Assembly (NCBI GenBank): GCA_002917775.1 | Contig: KZ627161.1 | Location: 1,484,467 to 1,548,466 of the forward strand | Direction of reading: 5' to 3' | From: Glaciozyma antarctica PI12 | Lineage: Eukaryota; Basidiomycota; Microbotryomycetes; Kriegeriales; Camptobasidiaceae | Length of the DNA stretch: 64,000 nucleotides | Part shown: positions 54,915 to 64,000 of the stretch, one piece after another | Numbering within the stretch: the stretch's first letter is position 1 | Layout of the letters: every line of letters begins with the position of its first letter | Notes under the pieces: generated by a model | The model's input: the letters and a program-made list of their open reading frames with translations, nothing else | Told to the model about the DNA's origin: nothing | Databases searched by the model: none | Position numbers and translations under genes: made by a program

Positions 54915-57900
54915 CTACTCCGCGTCCCACTTGATCTTCGCCGCGTAGTCGACGATGTCCGAGTGAAGCTGCTCCTTGACACGATGCGCATGTCCGGAAA
55001 CGATGTCGAGGATAGCCTTGTTGAGCTCCGAGGATCCCAGGATATCGACCTGCGCACACAATCAGCGTCGAGCGAGAGGTACGAGAGCGCAGCGCAAGCG
55101 TACGTGATCAGCGGTCGTAGGACCGCCCCGAGGATCGTACGCGAGTGGCTCATGCTTGATCTCGTGCGTGACGACCGGGATTCGCGAGGGGTTGTACAAG
55201 TCGCGCTGTGTGGGACAGTTAGTTCGGTTCTCTTCGAGCTCTTTAGGCGAGACGAACCTTCCAGCCATCAACACACATCGCTCCGAGCGACAGGAGCGAG
55301 ACCGTCCCATCTCCTTCGCCAAAGATGACGCCTGCGTCCAGGCAAGAATTCAACAGGAGTAGTGCGGGATGAGCGAAAAGGGAGAGACGGACCGCTGCGG
55401 ACTTTGGGCTCCTGCGACTCGAGCGTGACGGTTGAGTCGATCCAGCTTCTTCGCGAGAGCGGCATGTCGAGCGGCGTCCGAGGCGTCGTCGTGAGGCATC
55501 CTGCGTCGGTGCAGAGTGGCGTCCCCGCGAAGCCCACTTCGTCGCGCTCGTAGCCTCCCTGCTGGTAGAAATCTGGCGGGACGCGTGAGACGACTGCGGG
55601 GGAAGGAAGGAGGGGGAGGGGACGTACAGCCTCGTTCGGTCTCTTTGCCGACGCCGTAGAGGCATTGAATCCTCATGGAGGGAGCTCGAGGAAGCGTCAT
55701 CTCCAGTGGGTTTGTCCACTTGCGGTGGTCCTTGTCGTTGAGAGCGAGTTGCTCAGCCGAACGCTCGATTCCGAAAGAGAAGTTGGTTCCGAGCATTCGC
55801 TCATAGGCTAAGGAAAAACGCGCGTCAGCTGCGAGTCGAACGAAGGTGCTGGAGAGCCTCCTCACAATTCGGAACGTGCTGCAGAATGTAAGTTGACTGC
55901 GAACGTCGTAACAAGTCAGCTCAATCGAGGGACGAGATGAAGATTTCGAAACGTACAGCATCGTCCATCGTCAAGTTCGGCGTGGTGGTCTGCTGCGTGA
56001 CGTCGGAGGAGTTGGAGAAAGCTTCAGGTCGGAAGTAGCTGCATCGGGGAGTCAGCACTCGCGAAGGTTGAACTCCCAGTCCATACGCACTAGACGTTCC
56101 CACCCGAAAGCGTCGCATTGACCTTGTCGTCCGGTGCCGACACGCTTGTTCCCCAGACAGCGTTTCTGCCGAATGAAGCCCGTCAGCTTGAGTCGGTAAA
56201 GTCTGAGAGGACCAACACACCCTCCTTTGAGCATCATCGAAGCCGCTCCCGCCCACGAACGGAACAGGTTGGCTCGCTCTGCACGACTGAAGAGCTTCTC
56301 GAGCAGGTACACTCCTGCTGCGTTGATCTCGACCGTATCTCTCATCTCGCCCGAGAGGATTGCAGACATCGCTTTTGGAACGCCTGCGAATGAGGCAATA
56401 AGTACCGCAGCTTGCGCGTAGTCGAGAGGCGAGCGTACCGAGCAACGTCCCAGCGATGTTGGTGAAGGAGGCGATATGAGTTTCGACCCACTGAGGTCCT
56501 CCATTGCCATGTCCTTCAGCTTCAGCCCACTTGAAGAACCACTGCGAAAGCCCCGCCAGGGTTAGTGACGCGGTCAAAACAGCTTCTCAGCGAACGCACG
56601 AGAACGACGAGAGATCCCATGCTGTGCGCGACCTGCGTCGCTCGAAGTTAGCGAGCCGCTTGAGCAAGGCGAAAGGCGTTACTTACGATCACCGTCTTCT
56701 TGCCGCTGATCTGAAGGTTGAACTCGATTTGCGCCTTCAAGCGCGAGAAGTATTGGTCGCGAACTTCCAGGTTGTAGTAGCTGCGGAAGCGGCTGATTTA
56801 GAAGGCCTCAAGAGGGGCCTCGCTCGAGAGAGAGCTCACGAAAGACGCCAGTCGTAGGAAGCAAGGAACAGGTCGTCGTGATCGTAATCGAGGACGGCGA
56901 GATCTGCGAGCACAAGGCAAATGTCAGCAGCGAGCTGGTGCGAGCAGTGATGAGCGCACTCTCGATGATTTTGCCCCAAATCCCTGCGAAAAAGCGTTAG
57001 CGAGCTTGCTGGGGGTAGCCACAAAGGAAGGACTGCACTCACAGTATCCAGGCATGAAAGCGCTCGCGGCGTCCAGTCCTTGTGCGGCGCGTACCTTGTA
57101 TCCCGGAGCATCGAGCCCAGTCTCGGGATCCAGCGTCATGGCCTGAACCCACGTCTCCTTGGAAGATACGATCGCGCGGAGCATAGACGTGCTCGCCCAA
57201 ATCCTCTTGCGAAAGAAAGGAGCAGCCTGAGGAGCGGTCGACCACGACTCCAATCCGCTGCTGACGATACCAGGGACGATGACGACGGCGTGATGCTTCG
57301 TTTGACCTCGTAAGACGGCATCCCTTCCCACCTGTTGCCACATCAGTTCTCCTGACATCGAGCACGGCGGGAGGAGCGAGAACTTACTGCGAAGTTCGTG
57401 GATTTCGAGTGCAACCAGTCCCTTCCAGGCGAGAGCATCGTCGTCGTGTTGAACGTCGAAAGCGACGGAAGCTCGGCGAGAATGCTCTGCATGTCGAAAG
57501 AGGGGAACTGGTCGGGGAAGTCTATGTTGTTGGCGTACGACATGAGTTGATCCCCGTCAGTAAACAACCACCTTCGCGCGATGCATCAGCTCTCTCCCTC
57601 CCTCGTTTTAACCTAGCGCGCCGCTCACCCCATGAAGATTCCAAGCAGGGCTCCTCCGACGAAGAATAGACGCCGCTTCTGGAAGAACGTCTTCGGAGGT
57701 TCGATGGGAGCATTGTGAAGTGCGTGCAGGAAAGACTCCGAGAGGTCGAGCTCATCCCACGGGGTTTTGGGCTGCAGAGAGCACAACATCAGCTGGATCC
57801 TTCACCGTAGCAATCTACACACTGCTGAGATCTTCATCCTCCCATCCTCGTAGCTGTCGGTCTGCTTTAGCTGCGTCCCACGAGGGGAGAGAGTGGACCT

Positions 57901-58129
57901 ACACGTTCACTTGAGGATCAATACTCCCTCTCCCGTTGCTGAGACCTGTTCCCACCAGCTTGTGCGCAAGCAAAGGCAAGCAAAGGTATCCCACGCTGCC
58001 GAAAGTCGACGTGGGAGGCGCCGGACTTGGGGAGGCGGTCGCCGAGGTGGAAGGAGAGGTCGCGGTCGAGGGCGGGAGGTCGATGTGCTGAGGCGCCTGG
58101 CCACGAGGACGATACTTCCTCTGCTTCAT
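54915..58129 (-). CDS. LRO1: Phospholipid:diacylglycerol acyltransferase (Lro1)
   Basis: PDAT transfers an acyl chain from a phospholipid to diacylglycerol, the acyl-CoA-independent route to triacylglycerol. The start at 58129 gives MKQRKYRPRGQAPQHIDLPP and a serine/proline-rich cytosolic N-terminus. PWDELDLSESFLHALHNAPI comes next, then one transmembrane helix (RRLFFVGGALLGIFMGWLF). The lumenal alpha/beta-hydrolase domain reads HHAVVIVPGIVSSGLESWST, KRIWASTSMLRAIVSSKETW, MTLDPETGLDAPGYKVRAAQ, GLDAASAFMPGYWIWGKIIE and DYDHDDLFLASYDWRLSYYN. The catalytic serine sits in KTVIVAHSMGSLVVLWFFKW. The aspartate is in IFGEGDGTVSLLSLGAMCV and the histidine in TADHVDILGSSELNKA. It ends DYAAKIKWDAE with TAG at 54915. 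The triad and LCAT-like lid region look complete. It shares a 124-bp divergent region with SEC5. Confidence 0.95.
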
Positions 58130-58253
58130 CACCAGCGCGAGTAGTGCAAGGAGAGTGAGGAGGAAGAAGGAAGGGAGTTGCGTCGAGCGCGAAGTCGGTT
58201 GTGCTTGTTCCCTCCCACCGACGACGCGCCGATTCAGCTCAGGTCTCTGGGGA

Positions 58254-61200
58254 TGAGCATTCCACCAGTACGAGCCGACAGGGACCAGCCATCACGCCAG
58301 GGAGAACGCGACCAACGGCGCGCGCCGTCCCGCACCGACACACGGAGCGATCCCAACAGCAGGTCCATCGCTGCCGACCCTCGAGGAGATCCAAGGCGGG
58401 GACCGAGTAGCGGGAGACCAGAGAAGAATGGAAGCAGTAAGCAGGAGGAGTGGGCCGTGGACGAATCTGCCAGTACGTCGCGTCACCATGTTGTGAGGCT
58501 CCTGTCGGCGCGGACAGCTCACAAGGTCGTGTTCGCAGTGTTGCGGCTCTACGGGCTATCAACTCTGGCGCCTGTGCGTTCCAATTGACGACCTTGCGCC
58601 CATCGCGGACGGAAAGCTGACCCGTTGCTCTCTTGCAGTCGCGGTGGCAGGCGGGAGAGGGCGACAACTTCTTTAGCTCTCCGAGGATTGACGGCGTAAA
58701 CGGGACGGGGGCCAGCGGAGGAGCGAAAGGAGACGAGAGTGATCCGCTGGGGCTCATGCGGGGAGGAGTGCTGGCGTGAGTGCTCAACTTGGCATCGGCA
58801 TGCGAGCGGGGTGGGGTTGGGGACGAGAGGGAGCTGGCAACAGGAGCTGGGGGCGGCGTGACTGGTGGGGAATCGCTACCAGACCTCTGGAATTCCAAGC
58901 GTACTATGCCGCTGAGCTTCAGCTGACTCCAAGCCTTTCTTCGCAGCGCCAACCCGAACCTCCCTTCCGACATCAGTAAGTCACCTCTCTTGCGCGGCTT
59001 CGTGGGGTCTATTCACTGATCTGCACGTTCGCAGAATCCACCATCATGCTTCACTCCAAATCGTTCGACCCCAAAGTCTTCCTCGCGACGGTCCACCCTT
59101 CCGCCACTTTCCAAGATCTCAACACTGGTTCGCCGTTTCGCTTTTGACCGATACGTGTGCGATGCTGACGCGAGCCCTCTGTCGCAGGCCGTGAGCGGTT
59201 AAAGGACTCACTTGAGCAGCGATCTGGCGCCTTGAAGCAACTCGTTCAGGCCGAGTGGGATCGCTTCGTTAGCGTCAAGAACGCGACCGAGAGTGCGTTC
59301 TTCCCTTCCACTGCCTGGGCTTAGCTCACGCCGAAGTTACAGCTGTTTACGACGAAATGAAGCAAGGACCGTTAGCGAAGGAGGAGGATCATGGAGTTCG
59401 GGAGATTCGAGAGGCGCTGCGACGTGAGTGTTTGTTTCGCGTGCGACGCGACATACCTCCTACGCTAACTATTCATCTCCGTACCAGTCGCAACGTCAAG
59501 AGCTGATGCTGTGTTCCAGCCGATTCTCGATGCCCGAACGAAGGCTGAGCGGCTGAAGAGCACGTTGGGCGTCTTCGAGCGCAGCAAGTTCTTCTTCAAC
59601 CTGCCTGGGATCCTGGGTGAAGCTGTCGAGGCGGCGAGTGATTTTTACTCCATCTTCCACTACGCCGTGCTGATACTTCCTTCGCAGGGCAAGTACGACG
59701 TAGCACTGCAGGCGTACAAGAAGGGTCGATACATCCTCGCCTCAAGACCCGCACAGCTTCTAGGACTGCCCGCTGCGACTACACCGCAACAGCAGGCTCA
59801 GCAGAAGCGTATCTACGACAAAGTGCGTCTACTCAATCGTCCCGCTGCCAAGGATGCTGCTGATTCTCCGGGCAGGTATGGGGACAAGTCGAGAAGATCA
59901 TTGGCGATATGCGAGCGACGCTTGGAAAGCGTCTGCGGGATACGAAGCGTGGTATCGACGAGGTGGAGAAGACTATTGAGTGCGTTCTTCCAGTTGGTCT
60001 CGCCGCTGGATCTCGCTCACCCTCCTCCTGCAGGATTCTCCTGGAGCTCGACCCTACCGATGACCCCGTCTGGATCTTCTTCGACACTCAGCACGAGCAC
60101 ATTCTTCACCTCATGACGACTGCATCAGAATCTGTCACTTCCAAAATTCAGCGTGCGTCGGCGGCCTTATCACTACCGGGGCGGGAGGCTGACTCATCGG
60201 TGCAGAGGCGATGGAGCAGATTGGAGGCGACGTTCTGGAAGAGCGAAAAGTAGCGGCCGACCTGCGCGCAGGAGTTGCGAGCCTCGAATCTCCCAACGGC
60301 GAAAGCGTTCGAGGATCGTCTCGTTTACGCGACTCGCTAACGAAGTCGCGCTAATGCCTTGCCTCCAACAGAGAACGCCACCGGCTCAGACGTCTGGAAG
60401 CTAATCTTCGACCTCGTCCGCAACCTCTCCGAAGTCGTTCTGCAGAACATTCCGAGCTTTTGGAAGGTCGCGAAGGGCTACATGGAGGGCAAGTACCAGA
60501 AGGTGAGTCGCTCGAGCATGCCGTGGCTCCAGCCGCATCACTGATACTGGGTGTTGTTTCCAGAAGAACGACAACTCGACTCCCACCGTCGGCAGTCGCC
60601 GAAGTCCCACCCAATGTCGTGTCATGACCCAGGACATCATCACCCTCTACGTGACCCTCCTCTCCCAGTTCTTCAGCCTCTCCTCTTCGACCCACTCCCC
60701 CGCTTCCGCTTCGACTAGCTTCGGCGGCGCAGCCGACAACGACGCTCCTCCTCCTCTTCCATCCTTCGTACCCCCTGGAACGAACACGGCGACGATGGGA
60801 CACTGGCTGCTCAAGACTCTCAACGAACTCACGGAGTGCGTATCGGAGATGAGTGCGCTGGAGCTAGCTGGGGAGGCGAGCGGGAGTCTGAAGGAGCTTG
60901 TGGCAAGTGCGAGATGGCGGTTCGAGGAGGCCGTTTGCGCTGGGTGGGTTCGAGGTACGTCTAGCTCAACTTGCACCTTGAAGATATCAGCTAATCCCGT
61001 CGCTACCAGATGCGAAGATCTTCTACCGCCTCGAGACGTGGCGCGCCGATGCGGACGACTCGACGACGACGAGCTACCTTCGCCAGATCGCTGCGTTCCA
61101 GCGGTTCTGCTCGATGACGACGTACCGCATCGCTGGTGGATCCGAGGAGCGCGCGATGGCGTCTATGAGCGGCTCGAGTGGGGCGACGCTGATGCCAGGG

Positions 61201-62391
61201 AAAGGGCGGCAGGATAACGTGAGCTTCGCGTTTGACTTCTCGCGGGAGCGAAGGCTGAACTTGAGATTAGGACATACCTTCCGAGTACATCAAAAAGGTC
61301 CAATCTGCGTTCCTGGATGCGCTGTACGCCTTCCTCGATGGCCTCGTGCACGTCGCCTTCTCCGACCCCGAGGCGATCTTCTCCACTCCGCCTACAGCTC
61401 GTCAAGAAGCAGCCGACGCGTTGGGAGGAGATGGTCGACCGAAGGAGGTTGACGTTCGGAACGTCGTGCGTCTTTCCACCTGGGCGTCTGCGGTCCTCTG
61501 CTAACACAAATCAATCCGAAGGACATTCGCATCCTCCTCACCGTCTCGAACCTCGCCTACCTCCGCACGACGTCGATTCCACGCATGGTCACCCAGTTCC
61601 AAGCGGCGTTCAAGGTCGACATGGCGTCCGAAGTACAGATGCTCATGGACGTCACCGACCAGCTCGACAAGATCCTCTTCGACGACTACGTCAAGCGCAA
61701 GAGCTCCGCCGTCGAGAAGATCATTCGCAAGGGCGTTTTGGGCGGGACGGTGGACTGGTACGAGGCGCCGAAACCGACTGGTGCGCCAATTTCATTCGGG
61801 TTGAGAGGACTCGCTGACGCCACGGATATGCAGAGGTTCACCCGTTCATCTACGACGCACTTCTTTCGCTCGTGATGGTGCATGCTCAAGTCTCGGCGAC
61901 TGCGAGACCTCTCGTCGCGCGAACGCTAGGGAGTCTCGTCGAGGAGCTCGCTTCGGTCGCGCTAGACGCGTTCAGCAAAGTCGAGCGCTTCGGAATGGGT
62001 GGTATGCTCCAGGTGCGTCGGGATTCTCTTTCGCCGTTGGATTAGCACTGACGATGCTCGACAGGCGACGCTCGAGATTGAATTCATGCATCAGACGCTC
62101 TCGCAGCACGTCAGCCCGCTCGCCGATTCAACCCTCCAATCCATCTACAAAACCATCTCGCAATCCTACTATCGGAAACCTTCGCCCAACAGCGCCGGCG
62201 AACTCCAGGTACGTTCCTCCTCTCCATCGTCGTCGGCAACGAGGCTGAATTTACGTCGTTCGCAGGCCGAACTCGAGGGGCTGAAGCGGACTCTCGTGGC
62301 GTCAAGGAGAGCGACGGCACTGCAGTTTCTATGTATGCGTAAGGTCTCGACTCGTGCGGCTGTGCCGGAGGGGGAGAAGGAGAAGAAGTGA
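58254..62391 (+). CDS. SEC5: Exocyst complex component Sec5
   Basis: Subunit of the exocyst, which tethers secretory vesicles to the plasma membrane. The start at 58254 gives MSIPPVRADRDQPSRQGERD and a polar, arginine/serine-rich N-terminus. An intron ending TTCGCAG leads into LRLYGLSTLAP, then RIDGVNGTGA and ANPNLPSDI. The diagnostic Sec5 block is STIMLHSKSFDPKVFLATVH, PSATFQDLNTGRERLKDSLE, QRSGALKQLVQAEWDRFVSV and KNATESVYDEMKQGPLAKEE. The later parts are LKSTLGVFERSKFFFNLPGI, DVALQAYKKGRYILASRP, LGKRLRDTKRGIDEVEKTIE, DPTDDPVWIFFDTQHEHILH and SYLRQIAAFQRFCSMTTYRI. The C-terminus ends AVPEGEKEKK with TGA at 62391. Many short introns interrupt it. Splices in the N-terminal 300 bp are the least certain. 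Confidence 0.92.
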
Positions 62392-62637
62392 GGATTGTAG
62401 GATTGTAATTCTGGGTGTCGAGAATTCGCGCCTTCCTTCGCAACGTTCGCTCGTGCGGTTCTCTTGCTCTTCGCAGTCCCTCTTCCTCGAGAGGATTCTG
62501 CAGAAGCATGCACTGCGAAACGAAAAGTGTCGGCAGCGTTTTGAGCTTCGACCGCGTCGACGGGGCTTGCTCTTCGCCAGATTCCTCCGCCATCCTTCGA
62601 GTCCACAACGCGCCGTTTGTGCCCGTCTCCGGCGACT

Positions 62638-64000
62638 ATGGCCAGCTGCGATCTCAGCCAACCAGCTCTCTGGGAGGCGTTCAACGATATCACGACCGGT
62701 GCTTCCGCGGACTGGTGAGGCACGCGAGACGGCTTGAAGGGATCGGATGCTAACCCCTGGCGCGCGCAGGATGATCTTGGGATACCAGGGTACTCGTGAT
62801 AGGCTCAGCTTGGTGGCTACTGGAGAGGGAGGAGTTGAAGAGCTCAAGACGCGACTGGTCCGCCCCCGCCCTTGCTCCTTCCTCCCGCCTGCTGGCTAAC
62901 ACGGTCTACTTTTGCAGATCCCGTCCGGTGATATACACTTTGGGCTCCTACGGGTTGAGGGCAGGGTACTGCTGTGGACGCTTATTCCGGAGGATGCTGG
63001 CGGAGTTCGACGAGGTGGGTTCGGCCTCCCTTGGAACAGTGAGGTACTGACGTGCCTGTGATAGCGCGTGCGTTGGTACATTCAAGAGCAGTCGGTGCAG
63101 CGTTCAGAGTGCGTGCTGCCGGAGATTTTGCTGCCTCGAGCTGACCTCTTCGCGGCAGATGAACCACGTCCTGCAAGCCTCCAAGCCGTCCGACCTCAGC
63201 CTCTCCATCATCCGCCACAAGCTCAAGCTTGATGGCAGCCACTCTGTACCCTCGTCACCCCTTCCGCCGTCATCTCCTCAATTCGCCTCTCCTCAATTCG
63301 CCTCTCCTCATGCGTCCGACGACCGACCACCTCCTCCAGAGAAGGCTCACCCGCTGGCGAGCGCAATGGCGGGATTAGGGATTGGAGGAGCTCCTCGCAG
63401 ACTGACTCCTCCCGCTACGGCTTCTTCTTATTCCCAGCGTTCAGCTAGCGACACGGGGTCGTCGATGCGCCAACAGCAGCTCCAAGGCCCTCCTCGCCAC
63501 ACCAACCACTCCCCTCCACCTCCCCACCCACAGCTCTACGCCACACCATCCTACCCTTCCTCTACCCCACGAAGTCGCGCCGCCAGTCCCCTCCTCGTCG
63601 CCGACGCCTCTTCCACCCCCACTTCCGCACCTCTCCCGCGATCCGAGTCGTTCCCGCTGCCTGCAAGCCCGCATCTAGAGGAAGATTGGCGCGAGCAGCG
63701 TCGAGTCGTATCGGACAACTGCGCGCAGGTCGAGGCTCAAGCCCTGCGAGAGCGCGAGGAGCTCGAAGCGTCCGAGGTCGAGCGACGGAATCGGGAGTCT
63801 ACGGAGCGTGAGGAAGCATCGCGAGTTGAGGGGGAGAAGAGGGAGCGAGAAGCGGTGGAGCAGGCGAAGGAGGATGCGGAGAAGGACGCGAGGACGCGCT
63901 GGGAGTCGGAGCAGAAGGAGCGGGAGAGGCTCGATTTGGAGGAGCGGAAGAGTTTGGAGGAGGAGGAGATGGAGAGAAGGGAGGCGGCGGATAGGCTCAA
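62638..64000 (+). CDS. ADF-H domain protein (Abp1/drebrin-like), C-terminus beyond right edge
   Basis: Actin-binding protein with an N-terminal ADF homology domain. The start at 62638 gives MASCDLSQPALWEAFNDITT, GASADWMILGYQGTRDRLSL, VATGEGGVEELKTRL, IPSGDIHFGLLRVEGRVLLW, TLIPEDAGGVRR and ALVHSRAVGAAF. A linker helix (MNHVLQASKPSDLSLSIIRH) follows. Introns after ADW, KTRL and GVRR keep the frame. The rest in view is proline/serine-rich (including a duplicated SPQFA unit at about 63284-63310) and then a strongly charged coiled coil (REREELEASEVERRNRESTE onward) that runs off the right edge. The absence so far of an SH3 domain does not exclude Abp1, whose SH3 is C-terminal. Coactosin- or Aim7-like proteins are alternatives, but they lack such a coil. 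A role in actin patches is inferred. Confidence 0.82.

Noticed and set aside
57962-57985. Doubled caagcaaagg in the LRO1 5' region
   Set aside because: Ten-base units, two copies only, within an intron; too short to interpret.
1-64000. Search for transposable elements, virus-like elements, CRISPR, tRNA or rRNA genes
   Set aside because: No reverse transcriptase, integrase, transposase, terminal repeats, spaced repeats or recognisable tRNA/rRNA sequence was seen on either strand.

Overview
This 64 kb window is nuclear DNA of a basidiomycete yeast, most likely a red yeast of the Rhodotorula/Rhodosporidium/Sporobolomyces group (Pucciniomycotina). The sequence is GC-rich. Nearly every gene is broken by many short introns (mostly about 45-100 nt) with GT(G/A/C) donors, CTGAC/CTAAC-like branch sites and CAG acceptors. 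Genes are packed tightly on both strands. From memory of the family, the encoded DGAT2 enzyme closely resembles that of Rhodotorula toruloides. No rRNA, tRNA, CRISPR array or transposable element was recognised.

Layout. 1-2446: an SCCPDH-like oxidoreductase (cut by the left edge) and a PAQR/Izh membrane receptor. 2446-7589: pyruvate carboxylase. 8344-10504: a GH20 beta-N-acetylhexosaminidase whose frame looks interrupted. 10547-12997: chaperonin subunit CCT8. 13191-14704: the mitochondrial pyrimidine nucleotide carrier RIM2. 14993-16138: an unrecognised protein. 16378-20967: a large SMP/C2 protein of the Mug190 type. 21101-22096: an HSF-type transcription factor. 22196-24758: a Hos3-type histone deacetylase. 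24857-27052: the spliceosomal cyclophilin Cwc27. 27268-30787: an SP-RING (SUMO ligase type) protein. 30915-31437: an LYR-motif protein. 31824-36080: a very long disordered protein. 36127-38183: Rit1. 38354-39654: a CPSF6-like RRM protein. 40300-44349: the peroxin PEX1. 44442-46900: two divergent multi-pass membrane proteins. 47234-48533: an SGNH-hydrolase-like protein. 48797-49956: an unrecognised protein. 50170-52107: DGAT2. 52371-54670: a tandem pair of GNAT acetyltransferases. 54915-58129: LRO1/PDAT. 58254-62391: exocyst subunit SEC5. 62638 to the right edge: an ADF-H domain protein.

The clearest functional theme is lipid metabolism. The acyl-CoA-dependent (DGAT2) and phospholipid-dependent (LRO1) final steps of triacylglycerol synthesis lie within 8 kb, separated only by the GNAT pair. 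Pyruvate carboxylase, PEX1, the SMP/C2 lipid-transfer protein, PAQR and SCCPDH-like genes are also lipid-related, but there is no evidence that they form a cluster. The other genes are housekeeping. Intergenic gaps are often under 200 bp, with several compact divergent promoters.

I did not find a convincing undescribed system. The items most worth a second look are the DGA1-GNAT-GNAT-LRO1 neighbourhood, the interrupted hexosaminidase, the long disordered protein with proline/arginine repeats, unusual exons (a 19-nt microexon and an ATG-only coding exon), and introns that grew by tandem duplication. Exon boundaries were read by eye from splice signals and protein family knowledge. Gene ends are usually better supported than N-termini.
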